NCBI GenBank assembly: GCA_018398765.1 | Contig: JAHBMJ010005901.1 | Location: 54,096 to 118,095 of the forward strand | Length of the DNA stretch: 64,000 nucleotides | Direction: 5' to 3' | Source of the DNA: Chromera velia | Lineage: Eukaryota; Sar; Chromeraceae | Part shown: positions 35,807-48,364 of the stretch, one piece after another | How the letters are laid out: each line of letters starts with the position of its first letter | Numbering within the stretch: position 1 is the first letter of the stretch | The notes under the pieces: generated by a model | What the model was told of the DNA's origin: nothing | The model's input: only the letters and a program-made list of their open reading frames with translations | Databases searched by the model: none | Translations under genes and position numbers: made by a program

Positions 35807-38237
35807 GGACAGAGAGGAGAAAGAAAAGAGGTCCGTCCGAACAGATTCAGTCACACAAACGACCCGTAGGACAATCTCACCGACACACAGAGGCACCCTA
35901 TCTCGCATTCACAACAAGGCGTTCGATCTCTACCGCGTGCAGGCGCACCGCATAGCGAAACTGCAACACAGAACGACTAGAAAAGGATTCTCACCACCCT
36001 ATTGAAACTTAGCCACCGTCCAATCTTTTCTCCTTCTTGCTGACCACATCGAGAAACGAAGAATGAGAAAAAAGACTGCCAGATCTTCCTCCTTCACTCT
36101 CTGGCCCCCTTCACCCTGATCATCACTAACCGTTCTTCCATGCGGTTCCTCCCTGTCCGTCTGCTCTGAGTACAGAACCAACCAATCTCCGAAGATCGCG
36201 AAAAGCCCCCCAGCGTCAAATTCAAGCCGCCCAAATGCAGACACAAGGGGGACCACGGATTTCACATGTGCTGTCGGACAAAATGGGGAAGCGGCTCGCC
36301 CCCTTCGCTTCTGGATCCTTCTGCTGCCCGACGACAGTGTCTGCCTCGCCTTTTCACTGATTCCTTTTATCGATGCAGCCTCTTCTGCATGGCCCTCTGC
36401 GAAGGCTTTGACTCCCAGATCAGCACACAAGACGGTTTGCACCTTCTCCGCACAAACTGACAGTAAAGTGGTGTTGCGGAATCGCAAACGCGCAAACCTG
36501 CACAAGCATACAGGCGGCACAAACGCACAAAAGGTGTGAGGGTAAGATAAATAAGCAAAAACGCAGTCACAAGGAAAGAAGCGAGACTTCAGCAGAGGCA
36601 CGCCACAGTTGCCCAACTGCCCAACTGCCCCGGAAAGATGAAGTATAAAATCGGCCCAGCAAGAAAGAATGCAACAAAGAAACATATGTATCGCAGCGAA
36701 GTAGGAATGCCAACGGATACCCATCTCACTTCATGGTATGAACAGGTAAGCGACATTAACCGCAATAACCATTGAGTCGCAGCGAAGGCGCTGAAGAAAT
36801 CACATTGATTTTAGATGCTACGGTGATAGTCAATTAGGAGTAAATAAAATCAGGTTGTCACGAGAAGAGGATCAAGACTTCCCTTCAGCCCCTCTCAACG
36901 AAAAGGATGGAAAAAAAGAAAAGAGGAAAGGAACTGACGCTGTCATCATCGAGGCGACCTGCTGGAGACTGCACTTCCTGCAACCGTCCCGTCGCCAGGG
37001 AGGGTTTCAGGGAGGGTACGTAAAGTTCAGGGAAGAAGGAAAGGAGTTGTAAGCCTAAGAGAGGGACTGAAAAATAGAGCGAGTCTATGAATTTCGTGTT
37101 TCGCCTTTGCTTTTCCTTTTTGTGTTTTCTTCCTTCTTCTCTTGCCGGCCGACCAGCCGCACAGAGAGAGAGACACAGACAGACAGAGAGACGCAGAATG
37201 TATTTCAAAAATGGCAGCATTCTCTTGTCAATTGCAGACGCAAACACGCCCCCCCCCGATTTTGCTGACTCACTGCATAATCACGGAGGCAGCCGCCACA
37301 AGAGCCAGGAGCGTGGTGCTGTCACGAATACGGAGACGGCCCAAGGCCACAGCGATTGCAACGAAGTCACTGCAACAAGGCGGAAAGGCAGGCAAATCGA
37401 TGGATAGACAGCTCGATCAGACGGGTGGATAGATAGATACATAGACGGATAGAGCTATTCAGGAACGAGAGGAGAGGAGGAAACCAACGTGACAGCAACT
37501 TGTATCTGGAGGTATATGCAAGCAGTTTTGCGTTTATTTACGAAACATGAACAATCCGAGAAATTCAGGCGCACCGGGAAATTGAACTAAAGCAAAAAAA
37601 GAGATCCACGAGGCACCAATCAAGTAATCAAAAGGACCCGTCAGCGCATGGGAAAACCACAAGCAACGCAGGGAGCCCAGAAGGGAAAAAACGTGAACCC
37701 CCGGCCACAAGAGATTGAACGAAAAACGGGAAGCGGACCGAGGCTCCTGCAGGTCCTCTAAAGAATCCGTGCACCAAGCAGGCAAATCGCAGAAGAAATT
37801 CAGCTCGCACGAATCCTGCAAAGCGATGGCCATGAACAGGTTTTATCACTCACTTACGCACACGCACACGCACACGCGCGCGCGTGCACGTACAAGGAGG
37901 TGGAGAGAGAGAGACAGTGAATCAGAAATCCTGTCGGGCTTGGGTCTGTCTGCATGAGCCTCGGCAGGGATCCAGGCACTCACTCATATCAGCCAGCCTG
38001 GCACACAGGACCTGCAGCGAACGATTTCCGCGTGACGAGCTCTTCTAGGAATTGGAAAAGCACGCAAAGATCTTGGAGCACACACAGAACCTCCCCCCCC
38101 CGCCCCCCGGACAAACAAACCACCGTCGCCATTCGCCTATCTCGCCTTCCCTCTCCACTATCCTTTCAAAAAGACACAAAAAGAGATGCAGGCTGATATG
38201 CGGGCAAACCAACACACACACACACATACACATACAC

Positions 38238-38311
<74 letters not shown>

Positions 38312-40233
38312 AGAGAGAGAAAATCGAATCGAATCGAATCGAATCCACGCACCTGGAGGGAAACGGTCCCGAGAGCGTCGGCAACCACTGCGACGTCTCG
38401 CGGAGCGGGGCCCTTTCTCTCTCCTCCTCCTTCTTTCCCTCTTTGTCTTTCTCTGTCTCTTCCTGCCGCGTCGCGAAGCGCTCCTTCCTTGTCGCCCGAC
38501 AATTCCCTCTTCATGCAGGAGGAATTAGCAGCACCCGGGCGCAAGCGCATGCCCTCAGCCATCCGGTCCGAAACCAAACAGAGAAGCTCTGCGACAAGTT
38601 CAACAAAAAACAAACAAGGGACACAAACAAATCACCGACACTCAGAAAGTGGTGGAGCGCGTTGCACAAAGAACAGAAGGAGCACTCAACGAACAAGCTG
38701 ATGAACCGACGCAAGTGAAGGAAGGCAGAGGCGGCAGATCGACAGATCGAGGGGACACACAATGAATGCGTGGCAGAAAGCAGGAAAGGAAGGGAAGTGG
38801 GACAGAGACCAGACAAAAAACAAAAATATTTGCCGCGTGTCAATGTACGAAAAATCAAATATCCACAGAGACCGTCCGTCGATTAACAAACTATCTCGTT
38901 TCACTATCTCGCGTTCATTTGTTTGGTGGTTAACTTCCTCCACAAGTCTCTTGGTGAACCAAGAAGCCAACCAGCCAAGCAATCAATCAACTGATGAATC
39001 ATTTGACCTACCGTCTCGTGTTCTCCCCGCAGAATGCCTTTTCAAGCCGTTAGCCAAAGCTCCCAACCCACTCCACCTTGACGACTGCTCAACATCCCCC
39101 AAACGTTCAGCTGCCTCTCTATCCCTCCGTCCCCCTTCTCCACCCCCCGAACCCTCAGGGGCCAATCTCAAAAAAATTACAGGAGCGACGTCCCTGAGGA
39201 CCTGCTCCCTACTCCTCTCTCCCAAATTCCCTTTGAAAAGAGACGTTAGCAAGAGACCGACACTCATTTCTATACCTCCGTCCCTCTCCCTCCTGCCCCC
39301 CCCGTCGGCAATTTCTCTCCTCACCCCCTCCACAGCACAACGACCAATCTCTTCAAACAAACGCGCGGTCCTCACACCTGCAGAAGCAAATGCACCCGCG
39401 ACGAGCGCCATGTCACGACAGACAAACCGTTTTTCCACCACTGACATGCCTGAAGAACCCTCCTCAACTTCCATCAGTGCGTCTCCAACTGCTTCCAGAG
39501 CTTCGACCACCAGTCTCCCTTCCCCCCCCTTTTCCTGAAGAGGCCGTCCTTCTCCTTGCAACAATTTTGAAAGGCCAACCGCCAGACATGCCACAAGATC
39601 CGGTGCCATAAGGCCAATCTCTGTCCGCGCTCTCTCACTCACAAACTGGGCACTGCACCTCACAAACTCCCCCCTTCGTCCCTCCCCGTCTCCTCCCAAC
39701 CCTCTGTCCGCGTGCGAATTTCTGCCTCCACATCCCCTCGAAGCTCTTGAAAGTCCTTCTAGCACACACGCCAGGTCTGCAAGACTCATCTCATCCCTCT
39801 GTAGACTCAGCTGGGAACAGCGCTCCACCGTCTCAGAAAGCGCTCTGGATGCTCCGACGCTTCCAAACGCTTGGCTGATCAGGGCCAGGTGCGCGGCTCC
39901 GAAACTGCGACCACCGTCTTGCTGGAGCAGACTGACAAGTCTCATCTCCAACGGACCCCACAAGTCAGGATCTCTTACCCCAGCAAAAATCATTTTTGTG
40001 CAAAGAGACGGCAGGTCTTCAGGATAGAGACGGTCAACCTCGGGGCCGTCTCCTGCTTTGCCGTCTCCTCCATTCAAACCAGCAGCAACCAAAACTTTCG
40101 GAGGAATCTTTGTTGAAAACGCAGAACCCCGCTCGCCTGCACCCAAGCCCGCAAGTTTGGCGAGTGCCTCAACGTCTTTGGGACGTTTGGCCACGTCAGC
40201 CGCCAGCCTGTCAAGGAAAGCGCGTCCTGCCAT
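30778..40233 (-). CDS. HPR/FAST-kinase-like helical-repeat protein, probably organellar and RNA-binding
   Basis: Exons: 40233-39012, 38588-38353, 38011-37984 (or from 38044), 37815 to about 37640, 37369-37274, 36977-36939, 36497-36017, 35960-35934, 34965-34471, 33889-33502, 33072-32756, 32117-31644, 31005-30778. Phases agree at all joins except the 3' end of exon 4, which is unresolved. The product is about 1,390 residues of degenerate 35-40 residue helical repeats, for example [53 protein letters not shown] and [18 protein letters not shown]. This pattern is typical of the heptatricopeptide (HPR)/FAST leucine-rich families, which act on mitochondrial or plastid RNA. I see no RAP domain. The last exon is the least certain; its stop lies in the inverted repeat of the 30526-30794 element. 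The chosen start is the ATG at 40231-40233. Confidence 0.7.
31067..31440. repeat. Pyrimidine-rich intronic repeats (TTTC, TTCC, TTGC)
   Basis: Long TTTC/TTCC/TTGC runs lie in the intron between exons 32117-31644 and 31005-30778. A segment including GAGTTCCATTTTCAATGTCA occurs twice (about 31303 and 31451), a diverged duplication of about 150 bases. Confidence 0.85.
32511..32682. repeat. Compound (CA)n(GA)n(GAAA)n microsatellite
   Basis: This is intronic in the HPR gene. The sense-strand order is (TTTC)n(TC)n(TG)n. Confidence 0.9.
33101..33196. repeat. (CACATA)n hexanucleotide repeat
   Basis: About six perfect ACACAT units plus degenerate flanks lie in the intron just upstream of the acceptor at 33073. 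Confidence 0.88.
34265..34392. repeat. Compound (CA)n(GA)n microsatellite
   Basis: CA-rich then GA-rich tracts lie in the intron between exons 34965-34471 and 33889-33502. The sense order is (TC)n(TG)n. Confidence 0.9.
35623..35802. repeat. (CA)n microsatellite, 180 bp
   Basis: A long CA/CGCA tract with short interruptions lies in the intron between exons 35960-35934 and 34965-34471. Confidence 0.9.
38211..38322. repeat. Compound (CA)n(GA)n microsatellite
   Basis: CA, CATA and then a long GA tract lie in the intron just inside the donor of exon 38588-38353. The sense order is (TC)n(TG)n. Confidence 0.9.
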
Positions 40234-41625
40234 GGAGCGCACTGTTGCCTACCTCCCTGCCTCTTTGAACTTTCATCCAACAGGGATCAGTTGAGTTTTG
40301 CAAAACCAATGGTCTCCATGGCAAAGTTGTGTTCGAGAGCCACTCATTGCATGGTTTTCGTCAATCAACTCGCGTTCATGCATCCTCTGCATGTTGCACG
40401 GATGGCCGCGGGGGCCTCGGATGGGCCTCGGATGGGCCTCGGGAACATGCATATGCATGCATGCTCGAACCCCCCTGCGCCGCGGCCCCCGGCCCGCCGC
40501 GGCCCGCCGCGACCCGCGGAAAGTCAAACGCAACCCATGCAAAGTTTGCACGGCAAAAACATGTACATGCAAAAAAGCGGATCGACGCGGATTATAACGC
40601 AGATACTTTTTTTTTATCTGTTTTTATCTTTTTTTGTTTTTGAATAGGAACGTGTACACCGCAGATATTGATTTCACAATGATTTGTTACTACTTTCTTA
40701 GGATTTGACTCAAAAACAATAAAAAAGATTGTTACATATTAGCTTAGTACTTAATTTGTGTTCTACTTTATCTTAGAACCTAATGTCTAGGCTAGTGTCT
40801 AAATCTAGGTCTGCGTCCAATTTATATTTTTCAAATTATTATGAATAGGCATGTCATGCCCCGTGGTTCGCCATAGCCTAATTAACTGGTAGCTCACCGG
40901 CTTTAACATGCTTTAACGACGTCAATTCACTTCAATTCAACTAATTACCATCATCAATAAATGCAGTTTGTTGCTTAGTCTGTTGTTTCTTTCTGTTTCG
41001 GTGATGGAACTGATGTCTAGACTAGTAGTACGAGCAATTGAATCTTAATTTAACTGACTAGTTAACTGAGAGGCACGTAAGCATAGGCTCTTTGAAAATT
41101 AATTTATATATAATAATTATAATTTAATTCACTTGAAAATACTGATGGAATCACGTGGAGAAAAAAAAATGCTGTTCTCAACAAATGAATTGATGACGTT
41201 TTCCCATGAATCGAGGTCTGACTTTTCCGCTGCCTACATTTTCGAATTCTCCTCCCTCTTCCCTTTTTGCTTTTTTGGACTCTCTCTACTACCAAAAGGG
41301 CCACATGCTGCCTACCGCCTTCCCGTCTCGCACAGGTGAATTAATCCGTTTGTCTTTTTTTTTGTTTACACGTGTCGTGCCTGCCATGCGATGAAGACAC
41401 ACGCCCGCCCACTGAAACCACCGAGGAGGCAGAGCTTCCCCCCCGCCCCCCTCCCCCCTCGCTCCCGATCATCCCTCTGCTGGAAATGCCCTGAGAAACA
41501 GCTGGGAACACCTTTTCCACTTCCTTCAGGGCAATTCAATTACAAGGAACGAAGGCCCCCTCTCAGGAACCCCCCCCCGATCCCATGTTCTACGTGCACT
41601 TTTTCTTTTGCTTTCATTCGTTCGC
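40234..41625. other. Intergenic spacer between HPR gene and FKBP gene
   Basis: The part next to the HPR start (40234-40560) is GC-rich with GCATGC words. From about 40600 to 41130 it is AT-rich without microsatellites. From 41200 to 41625 it is mixed sequence, probably the FKBP 3' flank. No gene supported. Confidence 0.65.
40376..40525 (-). promoter_or_regulatory. GCATGC cluster and GC-rich palindromes upstream of HPR gene
   Basis: Repeated TGCATG and ATGCATATGCATGCATGC (about 40446-40465) precede the nested palindromes GCCGCGGC and CCGCCGCGG near 40480-40520. Two copies of GGATGGGCCTC stand between. The cluster is 150-290 bases upstream of the ATG. The function is inferred. Confidence 0.35.
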
Positions 41626-43079
41626 TCATTTGATCTGCAGCAGCTCGACGTCAAACACCAATGTGGCGCCCCCTGGAATTTTCGGAGGGGCCCCTGCACT
41701 CAGTGAGTGAGTGAGTGAGTGAGTGAATGATTCATCCATCGATTGAAATACATCATGAGAGCTTCGATTCATTATGAGCAGAAAGAAATGCTGCAGTAGA
41801 TCTCTCTTGCTCGCTGCTTTTTCAATCGTTCTCTGCTCCTTCTTCTTGATCATTTGTTTGTTGGCTTATATCTTTTTTTTTTCCTTCCTTCCTTTCTTCC
41901 TGGCTCCCTCCCTTCCTTCCTTCCTTCTTCCTTCCTTGCTTCATCGTTCTACTCTCTGCACAAAGAGCCCAAGCAAGAGAGAAGGAGATTGCTCTCATGG
42001 CTTATGTACCACTGCCCACCGTGCACAAAGAAAAGAAGGAGCACGCGAAGAAGAACGTCAAAACTGGCGAGAGAAGGGCCGAAAGGAAACTTTGAGGATG
42101 GAAAGCAACCTACAGGCTGACAGAGCAAAGATACGAAACTCACCCCTGTCACCATACCCCAAACCGGAAGGAATGGTCAATCTCCGTTGTTCCCCCTCGC
42201 ACATGTCCAGCAGACCCATGTCCCATCCCTGCAGGCGATCGATGCGATCATGGGGCGAAGGCATTGCGCAGAGGTGGGTGAGTGAATGGCAAAAGATTCG
42301 ATCCATCCCTATTCCCTCATGCATGCATTGACGCACGCACACACACTCTGTCTGTCTGTCTGTCTCAGATCAGGTTGATCAATTCACAGATGCATGTATC
42401 AATCTGTGCGTCCACTCATCCATCACTCGATAGAGCTCTCTCTTTGAGTCTGCTGCATGAGGGCTTGCCAGCACCCAGGCATGCGAACATCAACCGACGT
42501 GGTTAAATGTCTTTTTTGCATCCTTCTCACGCTCCACCGGCACTAGCTGCGATCTGGGCGTTTGCCGATTTTTATCGACCCATGAAATGAGTGTGAGGTC
42601 TTGCCGAACAACTGATCTCCTTCTTTTCTTCCTTCATTTCTTTACTCCGGCAGGCACACCCTCAGACAGGCCACTGAACCTCACGAAAAAAAAAAGTCAT
42701 CATTTATCCGACAGCCATCAAGAAGGAGAAGGAGAAGAGCAAAAAGAAGAAGAAGAATGCAAAGTGCGGACCTGGATGACCTGCCCTGTGCCCAGTCTGA
42801 ACTCAAATGGTTGGTCTCTGTCTCTGGAGGAATCGAATTTGGACCCGTCCGTTCGCAGCGTGCCTGTGTAGTGCATGCTCACCATGTCGCCGGCCTTCGT
42901 TCTGGAGACACAGAAAACAGAAGAGATGAGAAGACAAAAAGTGGAAAAAAAGACCTGCAAGAGGGGAAGAATTGAGACTAAGAGCTCTCCTTGCGTCTTC
43001 GTCCTTCATGGACCGAAAAAAAAAAAATTCACAGTTAGATAGACAGCCGGGTAGATGGAAGGAAGGAAGGAAAGAAGGA

Positions 43080-43121
<42 letters not shown>

Positions 43122-43845
43122 GGAAAGTTCAATTAGTGAATCTCACGCTTATCCATGTATGTCGTACAACAAGGAAGTACCTTGCTTGATTAAAATTTCA
43201 TGCTATCTCTTCGAATGTTTATGACTGAAAATCTTTGTAAAAGGGTTGACAAAATCTTGGGCAAACAGGACAAAGAAACCGACACGCAAAAATAGACAAA
43301 TGTCATGCTGGCATTATACATTTTCGCTTTCTCTCAGGCAGACCTACTTTTTTGGGCAGTCCTCAACCTTCTTCTTGACGCCGATGCGCAGCTGCTCAAA
43401 ACAGAGGGGAGGGGGTGGGTGGGGGGAGAACAATCGTGACAATCATGTATACTTGATGGATCTTGTAATACACAGTTGATGTCTCGGTCCGACTGTTGGT
43501 CTGTCTTCTGGCAATCTGTGCGACGGGTCTATTTCTTTCCTCTTCTTTTCGCTGTGCGCATGCCTCTCTTCTGTACCTCCCTCCACCTCTGCTTGCTTCG
43601 CTGCCCGTCTTTCTGCCTTCATTTTCTGTAGAAAACAAAAGAGTTTATCCTTCGGGTTCGCCGTTTTGCTCTCTCTCTCTCTCTCTCTCTCTGAGATATA
43701 TGAGAGAGGCACTGACGGGATCATCAGGCGGCAGATTCTCTTTTGCCTCTGCCCCTGTGCCCGCAAGAAGGATGGCAGGGAGGAGGAGGAGGAAGACCAC
43801 CGAGACGGCAGTGGAAGGGAAGAAAAGACTCCGCAGGGCTCTCAT
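41626..43845 (-). CDS. Secretory-pathway FKBP-type peptidyl-prolyl isomerase (FKBP2-like)
   Basis: Six exons with matching phases: 43845-43717, 43625-43587, 43391-43348, 42901-42772, 42228-42144, 41693-41626; 164 residues. Residues 1-35 form a signal peptide (MRALRSLFF, then a leucine-rich core, then AGTGAEA). The enzyme domain follows, starting [15 protein letters not shown]. Conserved FKBP signatures are [49 protein letters not shown], and [16 protein letters not shown] at the end. Catalytic and FK506-binding aromatic positions (Tyr of YTG, Phe-Asp, Phe of FEF, Trp of GWD, Tyr of LGYG) are all present. The EDCP cysteine and the MCEGE cysteine match the pair that forms a disulfide in ER FKBP2. 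It probably assists folding in the ER lumen. It lacks a clear C-terminal HDEL-type signal. Exon 2 donor (GTGGAG) is chosen by phase. Confidence 0.93.
43081..43118. repeat. (GA)n microsatellite
   Basis: GA run in the FKBP intron between exons 43391-43348 and 42901-42772; it is (TC)n in the sense strand. Confidence 0.9.
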
Positions 43846-44585
43846 GGTCAAACTCCACTTATGCCCCTATAAACATCCAATTCCTTGCTCAACTCTAACA
43901 CAATTTTCTCCTTCGCACCGCCAACCAAACAAGATCGGACAGCCAAATTACTGTAATTGACGGGAGAAAAAGGCACCGATCGTTCTCTGTCCGTCGTACT
44001 TGCGCTGCCTGTACCGGGTTGCTATGGGTTGCTCTTTACGCGCACAGGCACTTTAAATTTGCAGCGTGCAATTAAGTGGTGTATAAAAAGAGCGACGTGC
44101 AGTCTTGTCCGCGAGATTCAAGCGTTGCCAGGAACATGCTGCAACCTCCTGCCTTGACCATAAATTAATTTTGCATATCCACAGGAATCTCACACAAGAT
44201 CAATCAAGATCACACAAGCCATCACAAGCCATGACTACATGCATTAGCCGTCTCCCTCGTGCACGCGCGGCCGGGTAGACGGCTGCATGCGGTCGGTGCG
44301 GCGGCGCGATGGCGGCGCCGCGCGCTGCATGCAGCTCGATATACATATGCATATATGATCCATATGCAGCCGCGGCGCCGCTGACTTCGATCATCTTCGA
44401 TACGTGCACTGTCGATGTTTATCGAACTGCAAGCTCTTCATGACTCTTCCGCTCCTGGAATCCGATGGTGCTTTGATCGATGTGCTGGATATTTGGTGAC
44501 TTTGGGGTCATTGAGTGCTCGCTAAGCAGAATCGTGAAAACGCGCTTGTCATGCATCATGCAACCAGCAGAGATGACGACGGAAT
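43846..44585. promoter_or_regulatory. Probable divergent promoter region
   Basis: This lies between the FKBP start (minus) and a probable plus-strand gene. It contains TGCATGC words at about 44284 and 44329, GC palindromes GGCGGCGCCGC and CCGCGGCGCCG (about 44309-44390), and CATATGCATATATG near 44344. A TATAAAA box stands at 44082-44088. No ORF here has splice or domain support. Confidence 0.4.
44082..44088 (+). promoter_or_regulatory. TATA-like box
   Basis: TATAAAA in the context GGTGTATAAAAAGAGCG, oriented toward the plus-strand gene. No transcription start data are available. Confidence 0.3.
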
Positions 44586-44887
44586 GTGAGAGACGGCCAG
44601 AAGCTGTCTCCTCCGTCTCCTCTTCGGCAGTCCCTCCTGTTTGACAAATTACGATTGACGTACTCACCCGGCCTCTCGAAGGTGTCCATCATGCCGCTTA
44701 CTGCCATGTCCTCTGGCGTTCGCCTGAAGAGCAGAACTTCAGTTTTGCTGCGTCTGGAGACCTTGGCGGACTGGATGAGAGTGGGAGGGGGGGGCGGGAG
44801 TGGAGGCAAGAGCGGTGCAACCGGGCGTATCGTTATGAGGAGGTGGAGGGCTCCTTCAGCGCCTCTGGAAATTTTCTTCTTGGGTTT

Positions 44888-44977
<90 letters not shown>

Positions 44978-47071
44978 CACTCAGTCACTCACTCACTCAC
45001 TCACTCACTCACTCACTGAGCTCTTCAAGGTTTTGGAGTGTTTCGATGTTAAATCCTTCCTCACACTTTGCTCACGCCCCGACACGAGTTGGTGGATCTG
45101 CAAGCATACCATTTCTGAGGTTTTGGCTGTGGGCAAGATCGAATGGAGCCTTCTTTCGCTCTCTTCACTCGCGCGCCGGCTGAATGTAAATGGTCCTCGC
45201 AGGCGCGGATCAACGAAATTCCTCACCCCTCCAGCTGAGCTCTGCAAACGTTCAACAGATACAGAGAAAGGTAATGCGGTCGCCACACAAGTGCGGGGGG
45301 GGGGAGGGGGGGGGTTTACCCGCCAGAGATTGACTGGGAATGCGTTTTCCGTTCTTTCTCTTCATTCAAATTGATGAAAAGTCGGTCATACCTCAGTTCT
45401 TTTTTCCTCTTCTTCTCTGAACCTCCGAAATTCGCTTTCCTTTGTTGGGTGGTTGTTTCTTGAAAGAGGCCCCCTCATGATCCCCTAGACCCCCTTTATG
45501 GCGTCTTCAAGGTGGGTTGGCTAGTTCGTTGCCCTTCTTCTGAAGCGAAGCCAACGCTAAGTCTGTTTCTCTTTCTCTTTCTGTTTTTTGTCTTCTCACT
45601 TCTCCTCTCTCAAAACCCTCCTCTCGTCCTTCTTTCCTTGCTTCCTTCCTTCCTTCCTTCCTTCACTCGATGTTTCCTTCTTCGCTGCGTCCACAGGCAA
45701 GAAGGAAAGAGGCAGTCACACTGGCTGCATCTCTCCGAGAGGATCCCTTCTTTTTTTTTGCTTTCGACTTTTCTGTCTGGATTTCTCTTCTGTCGAAAAC
45801 TCCCAGCCGAAAACTGCATTCATCTTCCCGCCCGTCCATGCGCACAGCTAGGCAGTGTTTTAATAGCTGCCTTCTTATCACTGTCTCTTTTCGGAACAAT
45901 CAGCACGAAGTCTTCTCTCAATGGCCCCGTATTGCGTCCTCCCTTCCTGCTGGTCCAGCAAATACCCTCCCTCTCTCCCCTTGAGTCTCCTCTTCTCTTC
46001 CGATGTACGCAGCTGAGTCGGATTCGTGAGACCAATGCCCCCACTGTTCTCGCCGTGATGCGGCCGCCTCCGCTTAGAGACGGCCGGCTTGCACGAACAC
46101 TGGAGAGTGTGAGTCGACTTGGTGAGGGCGGAAAGGAAAATTGCGATCAGGGGACGAAATCACTAACGTGTTTGTCCAGATTTGCTCTGCTTTCGGTGAT
46201 GGATCTGTGTACCTCGATTTTGCTTTTACGGGCCTTTTCTCATCAATCCGGGACCCCTTCATTTGCCTTTGTTGGACGTCCTTCACGTGTTTGTCGTTCT
46301 CGTTGTCTCCTGGCGGCCTTGTCGGAACCCCGGGGCGCTCTTCGCTTCTTGTGGCGAACTGCGGACAACTTTGCTTTCTCGCTTCTGGGGTCCCCCAAAC
46401 TGTCAGCAACGCGGTCTGTGTGGGGGGATCCCGCGGAGACGGCGGACATGACTCGTTTTCCTTCGTTGCACCGGGTGTTGAAGGAAGAGGAGAGGGACGT
46501 GTGTGTGTTGATGTTGTTGAGGGAAGTTGAGGGAGTTGCTGCACAGAGAAGAGATGAAAAGAAACATCTTGACGAAGAAGGAGAAGGGAAGGAAAGGGAG
46601 ACAATCACCGAAATTTTCGGAGAAGACATTTTGAAGAGAAAACGAAAGTCTGAGGCCGAGGCCGCCCTGCTGAAGGCCCTATGGAGGTCTCGCACCAAGC
46701 AGAAGAAGGATGAGGAGCTGCCAGTGACGGGACAAGTGTCTCCTCAAGCTACTTTGCCTCTGCAATCGCCCCATTTTGTTCAGGTACCGGACTCTTCTCC
46801 GACTCTGTTGACGGTCGAGAACCAGAGTTCGGAGGTGGCAGCAGCAGAACCATCTTCTGTCTCTGGGAAGAGTTCGTCGTCATGGGAGTGGACAGGAAGA
46901 GATGGGGTGGACGGGTCAGAAGAGAGGAGAGAAGAGGCTTTCAAAGAAGGGCAAAAGCACAGGAGACGGCAAAAAGCTGAGTGGAGAAGAGGAGAGACAG
47001 GACGAGATCCCATTCGTGTCATGTTGCTGTGCGATCCATCGCATGTCGAAGGGGTCAGCAAGCAAGTGCCG

Positions 47072-47132
<61 letters not shown>

Positions 47133-48287
47133 TGTGTGTGTGTGTGTGTGTGTATGTGTGTGTGCGTGCTTGCTTGCTTGCTTTGCAGGTTGCAGCCTTC
47201 TCGGGCGGCTCATAGAGTTTCTCGATAAAAACGAAAAAAAAAAAAATCTTTCCTGGTAGCGCTGCATGACACATCTGGAGGAGCATGGCAAGTACGCTCA
47301 AGTCCTTGACAGTTTGCTCACACGTTCAGTTTTCTTCACTTTTTGTGATCGACAGAGTCACTTGATACAACAAGAGGTTTTCTTTCTCTGCATGCCCGCC
47401 TGCACGCAGCTTGTGTCCCGCCTGGAATGGCTTTTCACACTCAGCCCAGGTGTCGGAGGCTCCATGGCTCCCTTAGGAGAGGCAGAGAGAGGAAGAGGAT
47501 CTGCGGAAAAGTTTTGGTACGGTCATTCAGGTGTCTTTCCCTGCCTTTTCTCTCTGGTCCAACAGGACAAAGGGAGAAGACTGAAAGAAGATTTTGGAGT
47601 CGGAGAGATGAGAGGGGGGTGGCAAGGGTCGTGCAGACGGAAAGAGGAGGAGGGAGAGGGGGGGGGTGGGAAGGAAAGGAGGAAGGAGATGAAGATCCCG
47701 TTTCAGCCAGGAGAGGAGAGGACGAGAATGAATGACGTACCACCGTCGTTGTTAGAGGAAAAGGGAGAGGTAGAATCCACAGGGAAGTTCAGGGGCTCTG
47801 CGGAATTTTGTCAGAAAGAACTCAGGTGGAGGACAAAAAAAGACGAGAGTGTGTTGAGGCAGAGCGACGACCGGAGTCCCAGAAGGCATTTGGGGGCATT
47901 TTCTTCTTCGTCTCCGCCTTTGACTTCTTCGTCCTCGTTCTCAACCTTCGAGACGTTCTTGCATGTGAGTAAGTGCGGATGGGCGGGCGTCAAGATCGAT
48001 CAAGCCAGTTTTCTCAATTAATTCCTTCCATGCACGGATGGATGTGTGGGCGTCTTCATACATATGTTTGTATGCCTTTCGGAATGCAAGAGAGAGAGGG
48101 GGGGGGGGAGTTGAACATCCGGGAGTTGATCGAAAGCCTGAGTTGAGATGATCGATCTGCTCTGTTTTGATTGTTTCTGCAGGCAGGACAGGACCTGCAG
48201 CATCTCCCAAAGTCGATCAATCGAATCCTCTTTTCTTCTTTCCCTCTGGCTGGCCTCTCCATGCTCTTTGGGCATTTCTTCTTCAAT

Positions 48288-48364
<77 letters not shown>

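Noticed and set aside
46074-46604. Minus-strand frame of about 175 codons
   Set aside because: The overlapping plus-strand frame is longer, more charged and better linked to splice sites; composition of the minus frame (Pro/Ser/Thr) fits a shadow.
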